From assembly GCA_033063855.1 (NCBI GenBank), contig CP093829.1, forward strand, positions 11,418,243 to 11,482,242: DNA of 64,000 nucleotides. The letters run 5' to 3'. Below are positions 1-10,400 of the stretch, piece after piece. The notes beneath the pieces were generated by a model, which worked only from the letters and a program-made list of their open reading frames with translations, was not told the origin of the DNA and did no database searches. Source of the stretch: Smittia aterrima (taxonomy: Eukaryota; Arthropoda; Insecta; Diptera; Chironomidae). The stretch's first letter is position 1, and every line of letters begins with the position of its first letter. The position numbers and the translations under genes are program-made.

Positions 1-1995
1 CGTTATTCAACGAGAGAAAAACTCGCATCAAGTTCAAGTTAAAAGTTTTGCAAGTGCTCTGAGCAAGGTCAGTGATCCCTGGCGTGATGGTAACATTCAA
101 AAACCAATTTCTTATAAAGAAAGTGGAGTTGATATTGTGGCTGGCGATTCTTTGGTTCAAAATATCAAGCCACTCGCTAAATCGACAAGACGTGATGGAG
201 TTCTCGGTTCTCTTGGAAGCTTTGGTGGACTCTTTAGATTAAGCGATTTGAAGAAAAAATTTGAGGATCCGGTTCTTGTGCTTGGAACCGATGGAGTGGG
301 AACGAAATTGAAGATCGCCCAACAAATTGGAAAACACGACACGGTTGGAATTGATTTAGTCGCAATGTGCGCTAACGATATTTTGTGTAACGGAGCGGAG
401 CCTCTATCATTCCTCGACTACTTCGCTTGTGGAAATCTCAATGTAGATATTGCGACGAGCGTTGTTTCTGGGATTGCTGACGGATGTCGACAAAGTGGAA
501 GTGCTTTGTTGGGTAAGTCTAACAAGCTTTAGTAGAACTCACAAATAATTTTTTGATTTTATTTTTTTAGGCGGAGAAACAGCTGAAATGCCTGGAATGT
601 ATGCTCCTGGAGTGTACGATCTTGCTGGTTTTGCTTTGGGAATCACTGAATACAAAAATATTCTCCCAAAACGCGATTTAATCAAACTTGATGATATCAT
701 CATTGGTCTTCCTTCTAACGGTGTTCACAGCAATGGATTTAGTTTGATCAGAAAAGTAATTGAAAGCTGTGGAAGTAAATTTGAGGACGTTGCACCTTTC
801 AGTGCCAGTGGAAAGTCTTATGGCGAAGAATTACTCGTTCCAACTAAGCTCTACGTGAAATCCGTTCTCCCAGCAATCGAAACTGGTCTCGTTAAAGCTT
901 TGGCGCATATCACTGGTGGTGGATTATGGGAAAATATTCCAAGAGTTCTCCCAGGTACTGATAGCGAAGTTTTTTACGTGCCCGACATTCTCGGATATTA
1001 TTGAATCGTGTTTCGTTAAATTTTCGTTTACAATTTTCACTGATTATCATACAACTTATCATACAATTTATCACACAGAACAGTTTACAGCAGAGCTCAA
1101 TGGAAAGCATATCAATATTCAGCCTGTTTTTGGATGGTTGACATCAGCTGGCAATGTTGACAAACTCGAATTGATGAAAACCTTCAACTGTGGACTCGGA
1201 ATGATACTAATTGCATCGCCAGAGCATAAATTGCCTTTGATGAGAGCATTGCATGGCTCAGGAGCTTCAGTGATTGGAAAGATTATCAAAACCAAGACCG
1301 AGAATCAAAAGATTGGTCATCAACTCATTGTCAGACATTTCTCTACTTGTGTCGAAAGAATCGAGCGTCTTTTAGATGCACCGAAGAAACGGGTCGCCGT
1401 TTTAATTTCAGGCAGTGGATCGAATCTTCAAGCCCTAATCGATGCAACGAAAAACACTTCAATGGGAACATGCTCAGAGATTGTTCATGTCATTTCAAAC
1501 AAAGCAGATGTCTTTGGTCTCGAACGAGCAGCTAAAGCAAATATTTCAACTTCAGTTATCAGCAATAAAGATTTTCCTTCACGCGAAGACTTTGACAAAG
1601 CACTCCACGCTGAGTTGTTGAAGCATAACGTTGATATCGTTTGCCTTGCTGGATTCATGAGAATATTAACTTCCGACTTTGTCAAAAACTGGAGAGGAAA
1701 ACTGATTAACATTCATCCAAGTCTTCTTCCAAAATATCGAGGAATCCATGTTCAAAAGGCAGCTCTTGATGCAGGAGACACTGAAGCTGGCTGCACTGTA
1801 CATTTCGTAGATGAGAACGTCGACACTGGAGCGATTATTGTGCAAGAAATCGTTCCAATCATCCATGGAGATACAGTCGAATCTCTCTCCGACCGCATCC
1901 TTCGCAGTGAGCACATTGCATTCCCGAAAGCTCTGAGACTTTTGGCCAGCGGTTACGTAAAATTGAACGAGAAAAGCGAAGTCGAATGGGTTTAA
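1..1995 (+). CDS. Gart: Gart (GARS-AIRS-GART purine enzyme), C-terminal AIRS and GART domains, partial
   Basis: Cytosolic multifunctional enzyme of de novo purine synthesis. This part holds AIR synthetase (FGAM to AIR) and GAR transformylase (GAR plus formyl-THF to FGAR). Exons 1-512, 571-954 and 1091-1995; introns 513-570 and 955-1090 are GT/AG and restore frame exactly. AIRS motifs: GTDGVGTKLKIA (about 300), GGETAEMPGMY across the first junction, NGVHSNGFSLIR, HITGGG. The second junction reads NIPRVLP-AELNGK and removes a premature stop. The GART domain starts near 1387 with RVAVLISGSGSNLQALI. The expected catalytic Asn and His are in INIHPSLLP and the Asp in VDENVDTGAII. The protein ends WV-stop, close to the vertebrate end. 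The gene enters from the left, so the GARS domain is outside. The first ~25 codons resemble the tail of another AIRS domain. An AATAAA at 2093-2098 is the likely poly(A) signal. Confidence 0.97.
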
Positions 1996-2073
1996 GAAAA
2001 ATTTATTTCCTACATCAGGTACATTCCCTTTCAATAAGAGTTCAACTCACTATGAATTAAAATTTAATTGTCT

Positions 2074-3195
2074 CTACTTCATAATCCCTTCAAATAAAGA
2101 GAAAATACTTGTTTTATAATCTGATGGAGCTTGGCTTTCTAATTTTGGTTCCTCGACTGGTCTCATCGTTGGTTCTTCATTCAGAATCTTGTTGGCTAAA
2201 TCTTTTGTTCGTTTGTGAAACATTTGCTTCTCTAGTACCGGGACGATCAAGTTAAACTTATCAATGTTTTTATTAATTTTCTTAACTAACTCGTCAGCTT
2301 CTTCGACTGATTTTTCCCAAAGTCTTTCCTCATTTTGTTCTAATGGAAAATGAAGTTTGGCGCGATCCCTTCTTAGTTTTTTTTCGACATCTGCAATCGC
2401 TTCTCTGATCTCCTTATGTGTGCTAATCCATTCAGGAACGAATCCGTTATCAATCAATATTTTGTTCATTTTATTTGTTGTAAAGTCGACGTAAGGGTTT
2501 TGAGATTGCAAATCCTTTAGAGGCTTCCCAGCACCTGAAAGATTATTGAAATCGCCTTTACTCATAGCTTCTTGAATCAAATCCTCGACTACACGATCAA
2601 ATCCATATTTCGTTTTAATCGCGTGGCGTTTAAAGTGGTCGCCTCCACTTTTCTTTACTAAGGCATTTTCACCAGCTGTTTCCTTTTGAATTCGATGCTC
2701 GAGAACATTCTCCTGTGCCTTCATCGCTCTCCGTTGTTGATATTGTTTCTCACGTTGGAATGGTGTCCCGCTACCGAAGCCGCCGTAAGTTAGAAACTGT
2801 CGATGCTGAGGTGCCGTGTGGCGAATATCAAAAACCTTTACTTCATCGTTAGGATCAAGTTCGATATTTCTTCTAGCTTTTGCATGCTTCTCCATCAAAA
2901 ATTTGAAGCTTTCGTCGACCTCTTGGAATCTATCAACGCTTGCTTCAGGATGACCTGAGTCAGGGTGAACTTTCTTTACTAAATCGATGTAAGCGCGACG
3001 AACAGTGTTTTGATCGGAATTTTCTGGAACACCGAGGACTTCGTAGCATCGCTAAAAATGTAAAATTGGATTATTTAGAGATGACATCCAGCGAGACTTA
3101 CTTACTCTATATAAATCAGCTCTTCTCATTGTGGCAAAGTATCTTTTGAGAACGACTTGAGTAAAGTCGATTAGATAAGTTTTGCAATTTAACAT
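2074..3195 (-). CDS. DNAJC28: DNAJC28-like J-domain protein (DUF1992)
   Basis: Two exons on the minus strand, 3195-3106 and 3051-2074, separated by a 54-nt GT/AG intron at a codon boundary, give about 355 residues. Residues ~27-90 are a J domain (CYEVLGV, then an intact KKVHPD motif for Hsp70 stimulation). The middle holds the DUF1992 signature (KYGFDRVVEDLIQEAM, then GKPL and NPYVDF) typical of DNAJC28, followed by a charged C-terminal helix region. The N-terminus has KRYFATMRRAD and few acidic residues, compatible with mitochondrial import (inference). The start at 3195 is the first in-frame ATG; the ATG 23 codons downstream is an alternative. A minus-strand AATAAA (TTTATT at 2002-2007) lies 7 nt past the Gart stop, so the two genes converge and their 3' ends overlap. 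The family is proposed to act as an organellar or trafficking co-chaperone; the substrate is unknown. Confidence 0.9.
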
Positions 3196-3410
3196 TCTCC
3201 TTCAATCGCGATTTATTCTTCTCTATTTCAGATAATCGCCATCATCATTTGAAAACTTTTGGTTAAGCGAACAACGTAATTCAATCTTTTTATCAACTCA
3301 AAATATTAATTCGTCGCTGCTTTTTGAAATAAAAATATTTTTCGATTTTCTTTTCAAAACAAAACAAACTTTGATTGTTTCATTTTCACCTAAAAAATAT
3401 TTTTCATGCC

Positions 3411-4405
3411 ACTCTCTGGTTCGGTTTCATTTTCCATTAAAAAAATTTATACGCTTCACAAGAAATATCAGTCACAAGTCTGTGAGTTGTTTCCTTCCAA
3501 CACTCAATCTTTACTCTGGCCTCATCTCAATAATCATATAAATCTTTCGCCTTTTACTAAAGATTTCTGTGGGATGTGGCAATTCTAATGAGTCTATTAG
3601 AATTTTTCTGAAAGACTTTTCCTTCGGGAATAAGTCTCATAAAAAACACACAACAAAATTAATTGAAATGAAAAACTTTTGTCTCACATTGACTTTGTCT
3701 CTGCGAAAATAAAATTCTTTTACTCATAGAAATTTTCTCCGCCCGGTCGATCAGTTCACTCAAGAAAAAAATGAAATGTCTTTGTAGGGAAACACAATTT
3801 TTAACTGACAAGAAGTTTGTTATCTGATGATGATTTTTTTAAGTTTTACAATAACATTTGCAAGACTAAATGTCATTGCAGTGTTGCTAAATGCAAGACT
3901 GGTTTGTATAAATTAAAATCTGATCCTTATCATAAATAAAAATATGATCTTTATCGTAACTAAAGATTCAAAGCTGATTGCTTCTTTATAAATTTACAAG
4001 AAAATTTTTCATGATAAGCAATTTATACGTCAGTGCTAAAAAAAATTTATTAACAACGTTCGAAGTTGTCTGTCTCGAAAAGATACAGAACTTCTATGAG
4101 AAAATATTTTCAATTCGCAAAGACAAAGTCAATGTGAGACGAAAGTTTTCCATTTCAGTTAATTTTGTTTTGTATTTTTTATGAGACTTATTCCCGAAGG
4201 AAAAGTCTTTCAGAAAAATTCTAATAGACTCATTAGAATTGCCACATCCCACAGAAATCTTTAGTAAAAGGCGAAAGATTTATATGATTATTGAGATGAG
4301 GCCAGAGTAAAGATTGAGTGTTGGAAGGAAACAACTCACAGACTTGTGACTGAAATTTCTTGTGAAGCATATAATTTGTATGGAAAAAATAAACAGAACG
4401 AGAGG
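3411..4405. repeat. Long inverted repeat (fold-back/hairpin locus)
   Basis: The core arms 3453-3707 and 4114-4368 are reverse complements of equal length (255 nt), with no indels and about seven mismatches by eye (~97%). Weaker homology extends outward to about 3411 and 4405, and inward to about 3731 and 4092. The spacer is roughly 0.4 kb and unrelated to the arms. No target-site duplication, transposase ORF or obvious terminal motif was found. It lies between the DNAJC28 and HLH3B 5' ends. The small open frames in the arms are not convincing genes. Confidence 0.95.
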
Positions 4406-4846
4406 AAATGGAACAAATTATTTTTTCAACTCAACATAGAGAAACGAAGAAATCTATAAAACGAAAGTTTCTTCAATTAAATAGGAAACCAAAGCTAAGG
4501 TAACAATAAAAATTTATCTTGAATGAACAGATTTCTTTAAAAATATTTTTCTAATAAACCCAAATTGATTCAAACAACTAAATGAATAAAAATTTTCTAT
4601 TAGAATGAGCCAAATAAATCCGATTAACTATCAAGAGAGTGCCAACAGTTTCATTGTCATCTCGCACGTGTGCTTGGCTTTTATCAGTCCACTGATTGAA
4701 TTCAATTTGTCACTTAATTCGCATTTAACTTGCAATCACACTCCACAACCTTGCACGCAATCACATTTTACTATTGAGATCAACGCAAAATCGTTTGGAA
4801 AGTGAGAACAGTCAACATAAATGACTTTTTAAAATGTTCTTATCGC

Positions 4847-5003
4847 CACGTGACCAGATCAAATATTTATTATTAATTTGTGGGTGCATCTCACACTTTG
4901 CAGCGATTTAAACAGCTTTTCCCATCACTTTTACGATACAGGGGATGAAAAATGAAGGGAAAATTTGGGCGGAGTTAACAAGATGAAGCCCGTCGTGATT
5001 GGC
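4847..5003 (+). promoter_or_regulatory. Putative HLH3B promoter elements (E-box, inverted CCAAT)
   Basis: CCACGTGACC contains a palindromic E-box at 4847-4852. GATTGGC at 4997-5003 is an inverted CCAAT box 123 nt before the chosen ATG. No clear TATA box was seen. Motif matches only. Confidence 0.3.
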
Positions 5004-5125
5004 CGATGAGTTTTCAAAGAAGATTATTCTTCCTGTTGACTCTTTTTTTCATTCGCACTCAAAATTTGCTTACAATCAGTTCAGTTTTGTTAATAAATAT
5101 TTCTACAATATTTTCCTTAATTAAA

Positions 5126-6233
5126 ATGACTTCAAACGATTTGATTAAGATAAAAGCGGCGAAGGAGTCAGTGAAAATTTCGCCAGCGCCATCCTCGAAT
5201 TCAGATCGCGATGGATCCGATGACGCTCGAAAAATCAATAATGGAAAAGGTATGGGCGAAAGTGACGATGAAAATATGTCTGGATTCGACAGTGACTCGG
5301 AAGATGAAAGTCACAATCACGGAAACGGTAAAGATAAAAACAGTTCATGAAAAGTTATTAAAAGTGAGTTTTTTAGTGTCCCAATCAAGTTATAACATGA
5401 ATCAAGCTTCAAGCTTCTCTCCAGCTTCTTCAAATAGTTCATTGACTGGTAATCTTATCTCTGTTGCCCAAACTAATTCTCTTCTGCCGTTTGGAACAAT
5501 CAGAACTGGCGGAGTTGTCGTCAAAAAGATTTTTACTAATACTCGAGAGCGTTGGAGACAACAAAATGTCTCAGGCGCTTTCTCTGAGCTTCGTCGCATT
5601 GTTCCAACTCATCCGGTCGATAAGAAGTTAAGCAAGAATGAGATACTTCGTGCTGCAATCAAGTATATTCGATTGTTAACGAATGTGCTGGAATGGCAGA
5701 AGCAACAAGAAGAAAACTCTGAAAATATCATCACGAACGGCGCAGCACGCACTGAATCGCAAATATCATGCGTGAATTACATCATTTCAAAGAAATATGA
5801 CATTACGAATCCGATTGATAAGTTAAATCACAATCGAAACTTGCTGATGATCGCTCCGTCTCCAAATCCGTTCTCGTCGTTGTCAGGATCGACAATGCTT
5901 CCAAAGCTTATACCACCAAAGCTTGCTTCATCTCCATTCTTCCAAAATTGTAAAACGTCGTTTATTAAAAGTGAGTTCTTAGATCACAAGAACTTGAACG
6001 TAACTACAAATATCTTTGGGCATTTGCTGAAAGGAAATTCTTCTGCAACGAGAAACGCGAACGCAACAAACGAGATTTATCAGCAGAACATTTTGAACTT
6101 CTCGATGCGCTTTAAAAGTGAAATCAAAGTCGAAAATCCACAGGATACAGACGCCAACAATAAACCGTCCTCAAAAAGAAAACCGTCACCGAGAAATGGA
6201 CAGGAAAACCCTTCGAAGAAAAGAAAGAATTAA
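5126..6233 (+). CDS. HLH3B: TAL1/SCL-type bHLH transcription factor (HLH3B-like)
   Basis: Two exons, 5126-5327 and 5377-6233, joined across a 49-nt GT/AG intron in phase 1, give 352 residues. Exon 1 is acidic and serine-rich (SDDENMSGFDSDSEDES). The bHLH domain spans residues ~116-174: basic region FTNTRERWRQQN, helix 1 GAFSELRRIVPTHP, loop DKKLSKNE, helix 2 ILRAAIKYIRLL. THPVDKKLSKNEILR is the TAL1/LYL1 class hallmark. The C-terminus is basic (SSKRKPSPR, PSKKRKN) and could be nuclear-localising. Class II factors of this type dimerise with E proteins (Daughterless) and bind E-boxes; vertebrate members act in haematopoietic and neural cells. The ATG at 5126 (context TTAAAATGA) is preferred over one at 5006, which would add a hydrophobic stretch improbable for this family. 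Poly(A) signal candidates lie at 6439 and about 6488. Confidence 0.92.
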
Positions 6234-7486
6234 ACTGGAAAATCTCTTGGATTAATTATTTGTCGCAAGCTAAAGTCTCAAGGAAAATTAAATTTGAAGA
6301 GACAATGAAATTGATAAGAATCTCGGTGAAAAAAAAACTTTTTCTTTGCTTCTCGCTAAAGTTTTTTTCGTTCCTTTTTAAACCATTCTAAGTTTGATGA
6401 CAGAAATTTAAGCTTTGACAAATCAAAGTAATAACAAAAATAAACTATTTGGTCTAGTCAAGTGGCGATATAAGATCAAAAGTTTCAATAAAGTTTCATA
6501 TCTGATTAATGTAAATTCATAGGTTATAAGGATAAAAGCGAAAGTCATTCAACCAGTTTATGAATAAACTTAGAGTAGAGACGTCATCTTTCTGTTTTAA
6601 ACAATAATAATAATAAAAGCTAGGGAAATAATACCAAAAATTGTTTTGAACAGGATACCTCGAATAGTGTCCTTTCTTCTGTCCCGTTCGAAAGCCGAAA
6701 AAAAATTTTAGACCCCAGCTTTCCTTAAATATTAACCAAGAGAAACTCCCCTTAGACTTTTCAGCTATAAAATGTTCAGGACAAATGTTAAGCAGGATGA
6801 GAATTAGTTAAATATATTTAAGAACAATTCCACAGTCAATGAAAATATAATTTCGTGGGATAATGTTGTTTAAACGACTTGTTGCAGACGGCTCAATCGG
6901 CGTTCATGTTACTAGGCGCTAGCATCAATAGAATTGAATACAGCTTAGCGACGAAAACATTAAATCTGTTCGTCTGCTTTCATGCAAGCTTGATCGTCTT
7001 CTCATCATGTTAATTCAGCGATGGTGTCTTCGTGTATCAATTTAAAAATTATTTCCCACGAAAATTCGCTGAATTAACGAATTTTTAATGCTTTATAATA
7101 GTGACATCTGGTGGGCAAATCTGGTGTAGAAAAAGAAGGTTTTGATAATTGTACGGTTTTTGGGAAAGAAAAATGTATTTCGCTGTTGAGAACTTTCCCG
7201 CTGTTGTTATTCAATACACGAAGGGACATCCTTGTTATAATTGTGGAGTCGAGGGGACATCCTTGTTTCATTCAGCAAGCCACCAGATGGCGTGCTGTTG
7301 TAAAGCCACTAGATGGGGGTTTTAACTTTCCACAACTTCCAATACAAGTTGTAAAAAGCGCTCCGTTTATTTTTATCCGTAAGTTTCGTCGTAAAATTGG
7401 TTTTCTGAAAACTCGCGAATATTTCGACGGCGAAAATTATTGTTTAACAGTTCAAAAAGAATACATTTAAGAAACAGAATTCAAAA
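6234..7486. other. HLH3B-CanB intergenic region with probable CanB 5' UTR
   Basis: The first ~250 nt include HLH3B poly(A) candidates. The middle has no recognisable gene. From ~7100 onward it holds three CTCF-like motifs, a short direct repeat (GGGACATCCTTGTT twice, about 7224 and 7254) and the presumed CanB 5' leader. A 119-codon open frame at 7111-7470 has no family resemblance and is regarded as leader sequence. Confidence 0.5.
7103..7318. promoter_or_regulatory. Cluster of three CTCF-like motifs (candidate insulator)
   Basis: GCCACCAGATGGCG (7279-7292) matches the conserved CTCF core. GCCACTAGATGGGG (7305-7318) is a close variant in the same orientation 26 nt away. GACATCTGGTGGGC (7103-7116) is a third match on the other strand. 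They lie between HLH3B and the calcineurin B start codon. Binding is inferred from motif only. Confidence 0.5.
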
Positions 7487-10400
7487 ATGGTAAGTTGAAT
7501 GTTGAATGCAACCCGTCACAGCTTTTTCGAGGCTCAAAATCGTTTCCTATTAGCTCAAATTTATTAAAATCTATTTGCATAAGAAAGTTGCCCAAAAAAA
7601 GCTAAAAATATTGAATTAAACTGATTTGAACCGACTCTAATTGCATTTATCTTGTTCTACATTCTCTAGGGAAATGAAACTTCATTGCCTATGGAGCTCT
7701 GCTCAAATTGTAAGTAAACATCGCCCCGAAAAAAAAAAATACGTGAAACCGAGTGAAATGAGGAAAAGCTGTGGAAAGCAAAAGGAAAAAATTAACTTAA
7801 AAAAATGAGATGATTATAGCTGCGGGGAATGTATCGTTGTCGTCGTGGCACTGTTGCTGCAGGTGTTTTTTTTAATGTGGAAGAGAAAAAAGGATATCAT
7901 TGATCCATTTTGCAGAGATAGGGCGCGCAGCTACGTAATTTAGCGCAAGTGATTTTACAAGTTTTACACTCGTAATGTAAACAAGGCTTTAGTTCAAAGA
8001 GAGAACATGATATTCGTCTCGTCTTGTGTCGCCCTGTCTCTCTCGATGGTGGAAATTATGAAAGTGTACATTTCATTTGAGACGACCAAAAGAAAATTGC
8101 TGAAGAGTGAAAAACTTAAAGCGCTGGGGTGATAAAGAATGAAGAGCAGGTTGCTCAAATATTCACAAACCAAATCCAGACGATCATTGAAAGCCCTTAC
8201 CCGTAGCAAAGCACAAATATTAATTTTTGCGTTTTCACAAATTGGATCGGCTTAGGGAGAAAGGTGGAGGCCGACGAAGTTTCTTGGCTTTAAAAATGAT
8301 ATTTTCTTCGGCTGTGCTCCTCGCCCAGTTTTTATCGAATTAATTTATTATTCAGAATGAAGCACAGCAAACACCTTCAATGAGCTTCGCCGCGTGTATT
8401 GGACGTATTCAGCACTGGCGTGAATATTTAATAAGCAGCGGTGCTAAACGCTCCACGTAGCATTTCTAAAAGAAACAGGATACCTCGTGAACCTATCTAT
8501 CTGTATAAGAAGTGGGAGACGACAAAGATTTTCATCTCAAAAAGAAAAACATCATCGTAAATTACGATAATAATTTTGAGTCTTTCAAACAAATATCGTC
8601 GAGACTAGCGGTTCTCGTTTTTCTATTCAATTGTCACCACAGTTTTACATTATTCACATTCAATTAGAAATAATTTCTATAGGGAATTACTTTTCTATGG
8701 CTTCTCTTTACTCTGATATTATAATTTTCTAATTCCTACATAGTAGACCATTCAATTGATTAAGAAACAAGTCACGACGACAATTCGATCCATTTCTTTC
8801 TTCTTCTATCTTCCGAAGAGTTGCATTCGTTAGTCATTCCGTAATCAAGAGTTTCGTAGCGAAGCAATCAAACTTTTTTTTATGTCGTAGCACAACAACA
8901 GAGAAGCTCATAAAAAACTCATCTCGCTCGTTCTTCGTCTTTCTCAATCGCTTTGTCCAGATATTCTTAATTATATGAGGGCTGAAGGTCGACTGAAAAG
9001 GCACTCGATGAATGTTTTGCTAATGATAACGAGGTCAATGATGGGAGGGTTAAAAGGCTCCTAGGTCGAGTGAGTGTTTCTATGAACTCTTCTCCGCCTG
9101 TTGATCGGAAAACGAAACGTTGAAGTGAGAGCGAGTGAGGATTCTTGATGCGATTACAAATTTAAAAACCTTTTTTTGGTTTAAAAGCCGATTGCTCTCG
9201 TCTCATTTCATTTTTTCTCCAGATTTTTCCTTTGCTGCTGAGTCGAGAAATGAAAAACGAAATTGTTTTACCGACGTGAAAAACAAAAAGCCTCAAAGTT
9301 CAACTCGACATGCTAGAATCACATTTTACGTTTTATTTTCTTTGTTCCTCGCTCACTCTCTCACCGCCCGAACTCAATCCCGATGCGAGGAAATGTTTAA
9401 TTCGTTTCGAAGGGGCTTTTTAATGAAAGCAGAGGAAAAGATGAAATATGTATGATTCGAGTCGGATTCGCGTGATAACCGGGCGGATTTAATCTGTTTC
9501 TGTCTCTCTCCCTCTGGCTCGTGACAGAGCTTTGTGGATTTCGATATAATAAAGTGAAATCGGGACGTGAAAGAGAAGAAGAAATCGGCAGTAAAACATC
9601 AGACGAAACTCGACTTTATGACAGCGTTTCATTGCCATGACGAGCGCGCGTCGAAAACTCGCAACAAATCCGAGATATTTCAAAACGCAAAAGAGTTTGG
9701 ACGCCGCTGGCGCTTCACAAAAGAACAAATACTTTGATTTTTCCTCAACCAAAAAGTTCATTTAAATCCTAATTAGCGAATCGAAGCGGGGGACGACTTA
9801 AAGCATGAAGCAATTTGCTGTCGCTTCATTAGTTGCGGCTTTCGCAGTCGAAAACTTTTCTTTTTGTCGTTGAACTTCTGAAAGAAAATTATCGAAATCT
9901 TGACATGCATTTGGTTTAACAAATCTTCTTCATTTGCTCGCCCTCGACTGACAGTGTTTGGAAAGCTAAACGAGCGAATCTAATCCTTGTTAAAGTCCCC
10001 ATCTCGGTTTTCAAGTAATTTATTCATGATTAGCCGAGGATTTTGATGTTTGTGGTTTCGATTATTTCGTTATGTGACTCGTCCTAACAGACAAAAGGCG
10101 AAAGATATGATGAAAGTTTAAGCGTTATTGTGAACGACTCGGATTTCCTCGAGGCTTTTGTTTCATGTGTCATTTACTGACCTTTCCCATCTCTCTCATG
10201 TAGCATCATCCTTCGACTTCTCATTAATAATTGATTAAAACTTTTATGATGGCAATTTATAGAAAATCGATACGAAATTTTATTTGGATACGCGTCAATA
10301 TGAGATCTTCCTTCTTACGATGATGTCAAGTCGGAGCCTCTTCTTAGTTGATCTACATGCAAATCTCTCGCTTTCGATTCACTCGTTATGCAAATTAGAA

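Larger units (their letters stand above)
3196..5125. other. Divergent intergenic region between DNAJC28 and HLH3B
   Basis: Apart from the long inverted repeat, this 1.9-kb stretch is non-coding. Near HLH3B it has a CACGTG E-box (4847-4852) and an inverted CCAAT box (GATTGGC, 4997-5003), both reasonable promoter elements. Another CACGTG-containing stretch lies near 4657. Confidence 0.6.

Noticed and set aside
916..1090. Open frame running through Gart 916-1090
   Set aside because: This frame reads intron sequence; removing 955-1090 restores the conserved AIRS sequence.
5211..5376. ATG at 5211 as the HLH3B start in the same frame as the bHLH
   Set aside because: The 49-nt GT/AG intron 5328-5376 joins the acidic exon 5126-5327 in frame; the 5211 frame across this segment is read-through of exon and intron.
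7111..7470. 119-codon ORF before calcineurin B
   Set aside because: Overlaps CTCF-like motifs and a short direct repeat, lacks family resemblance and ends just before the CanB ATG; more likely leader or promoter DNA.
6649..8487. 14-nt word AACAGGATACCTCG present at 6649 and 8474
   Set aside because: No homology in the flanks; too short to call a repeat family.
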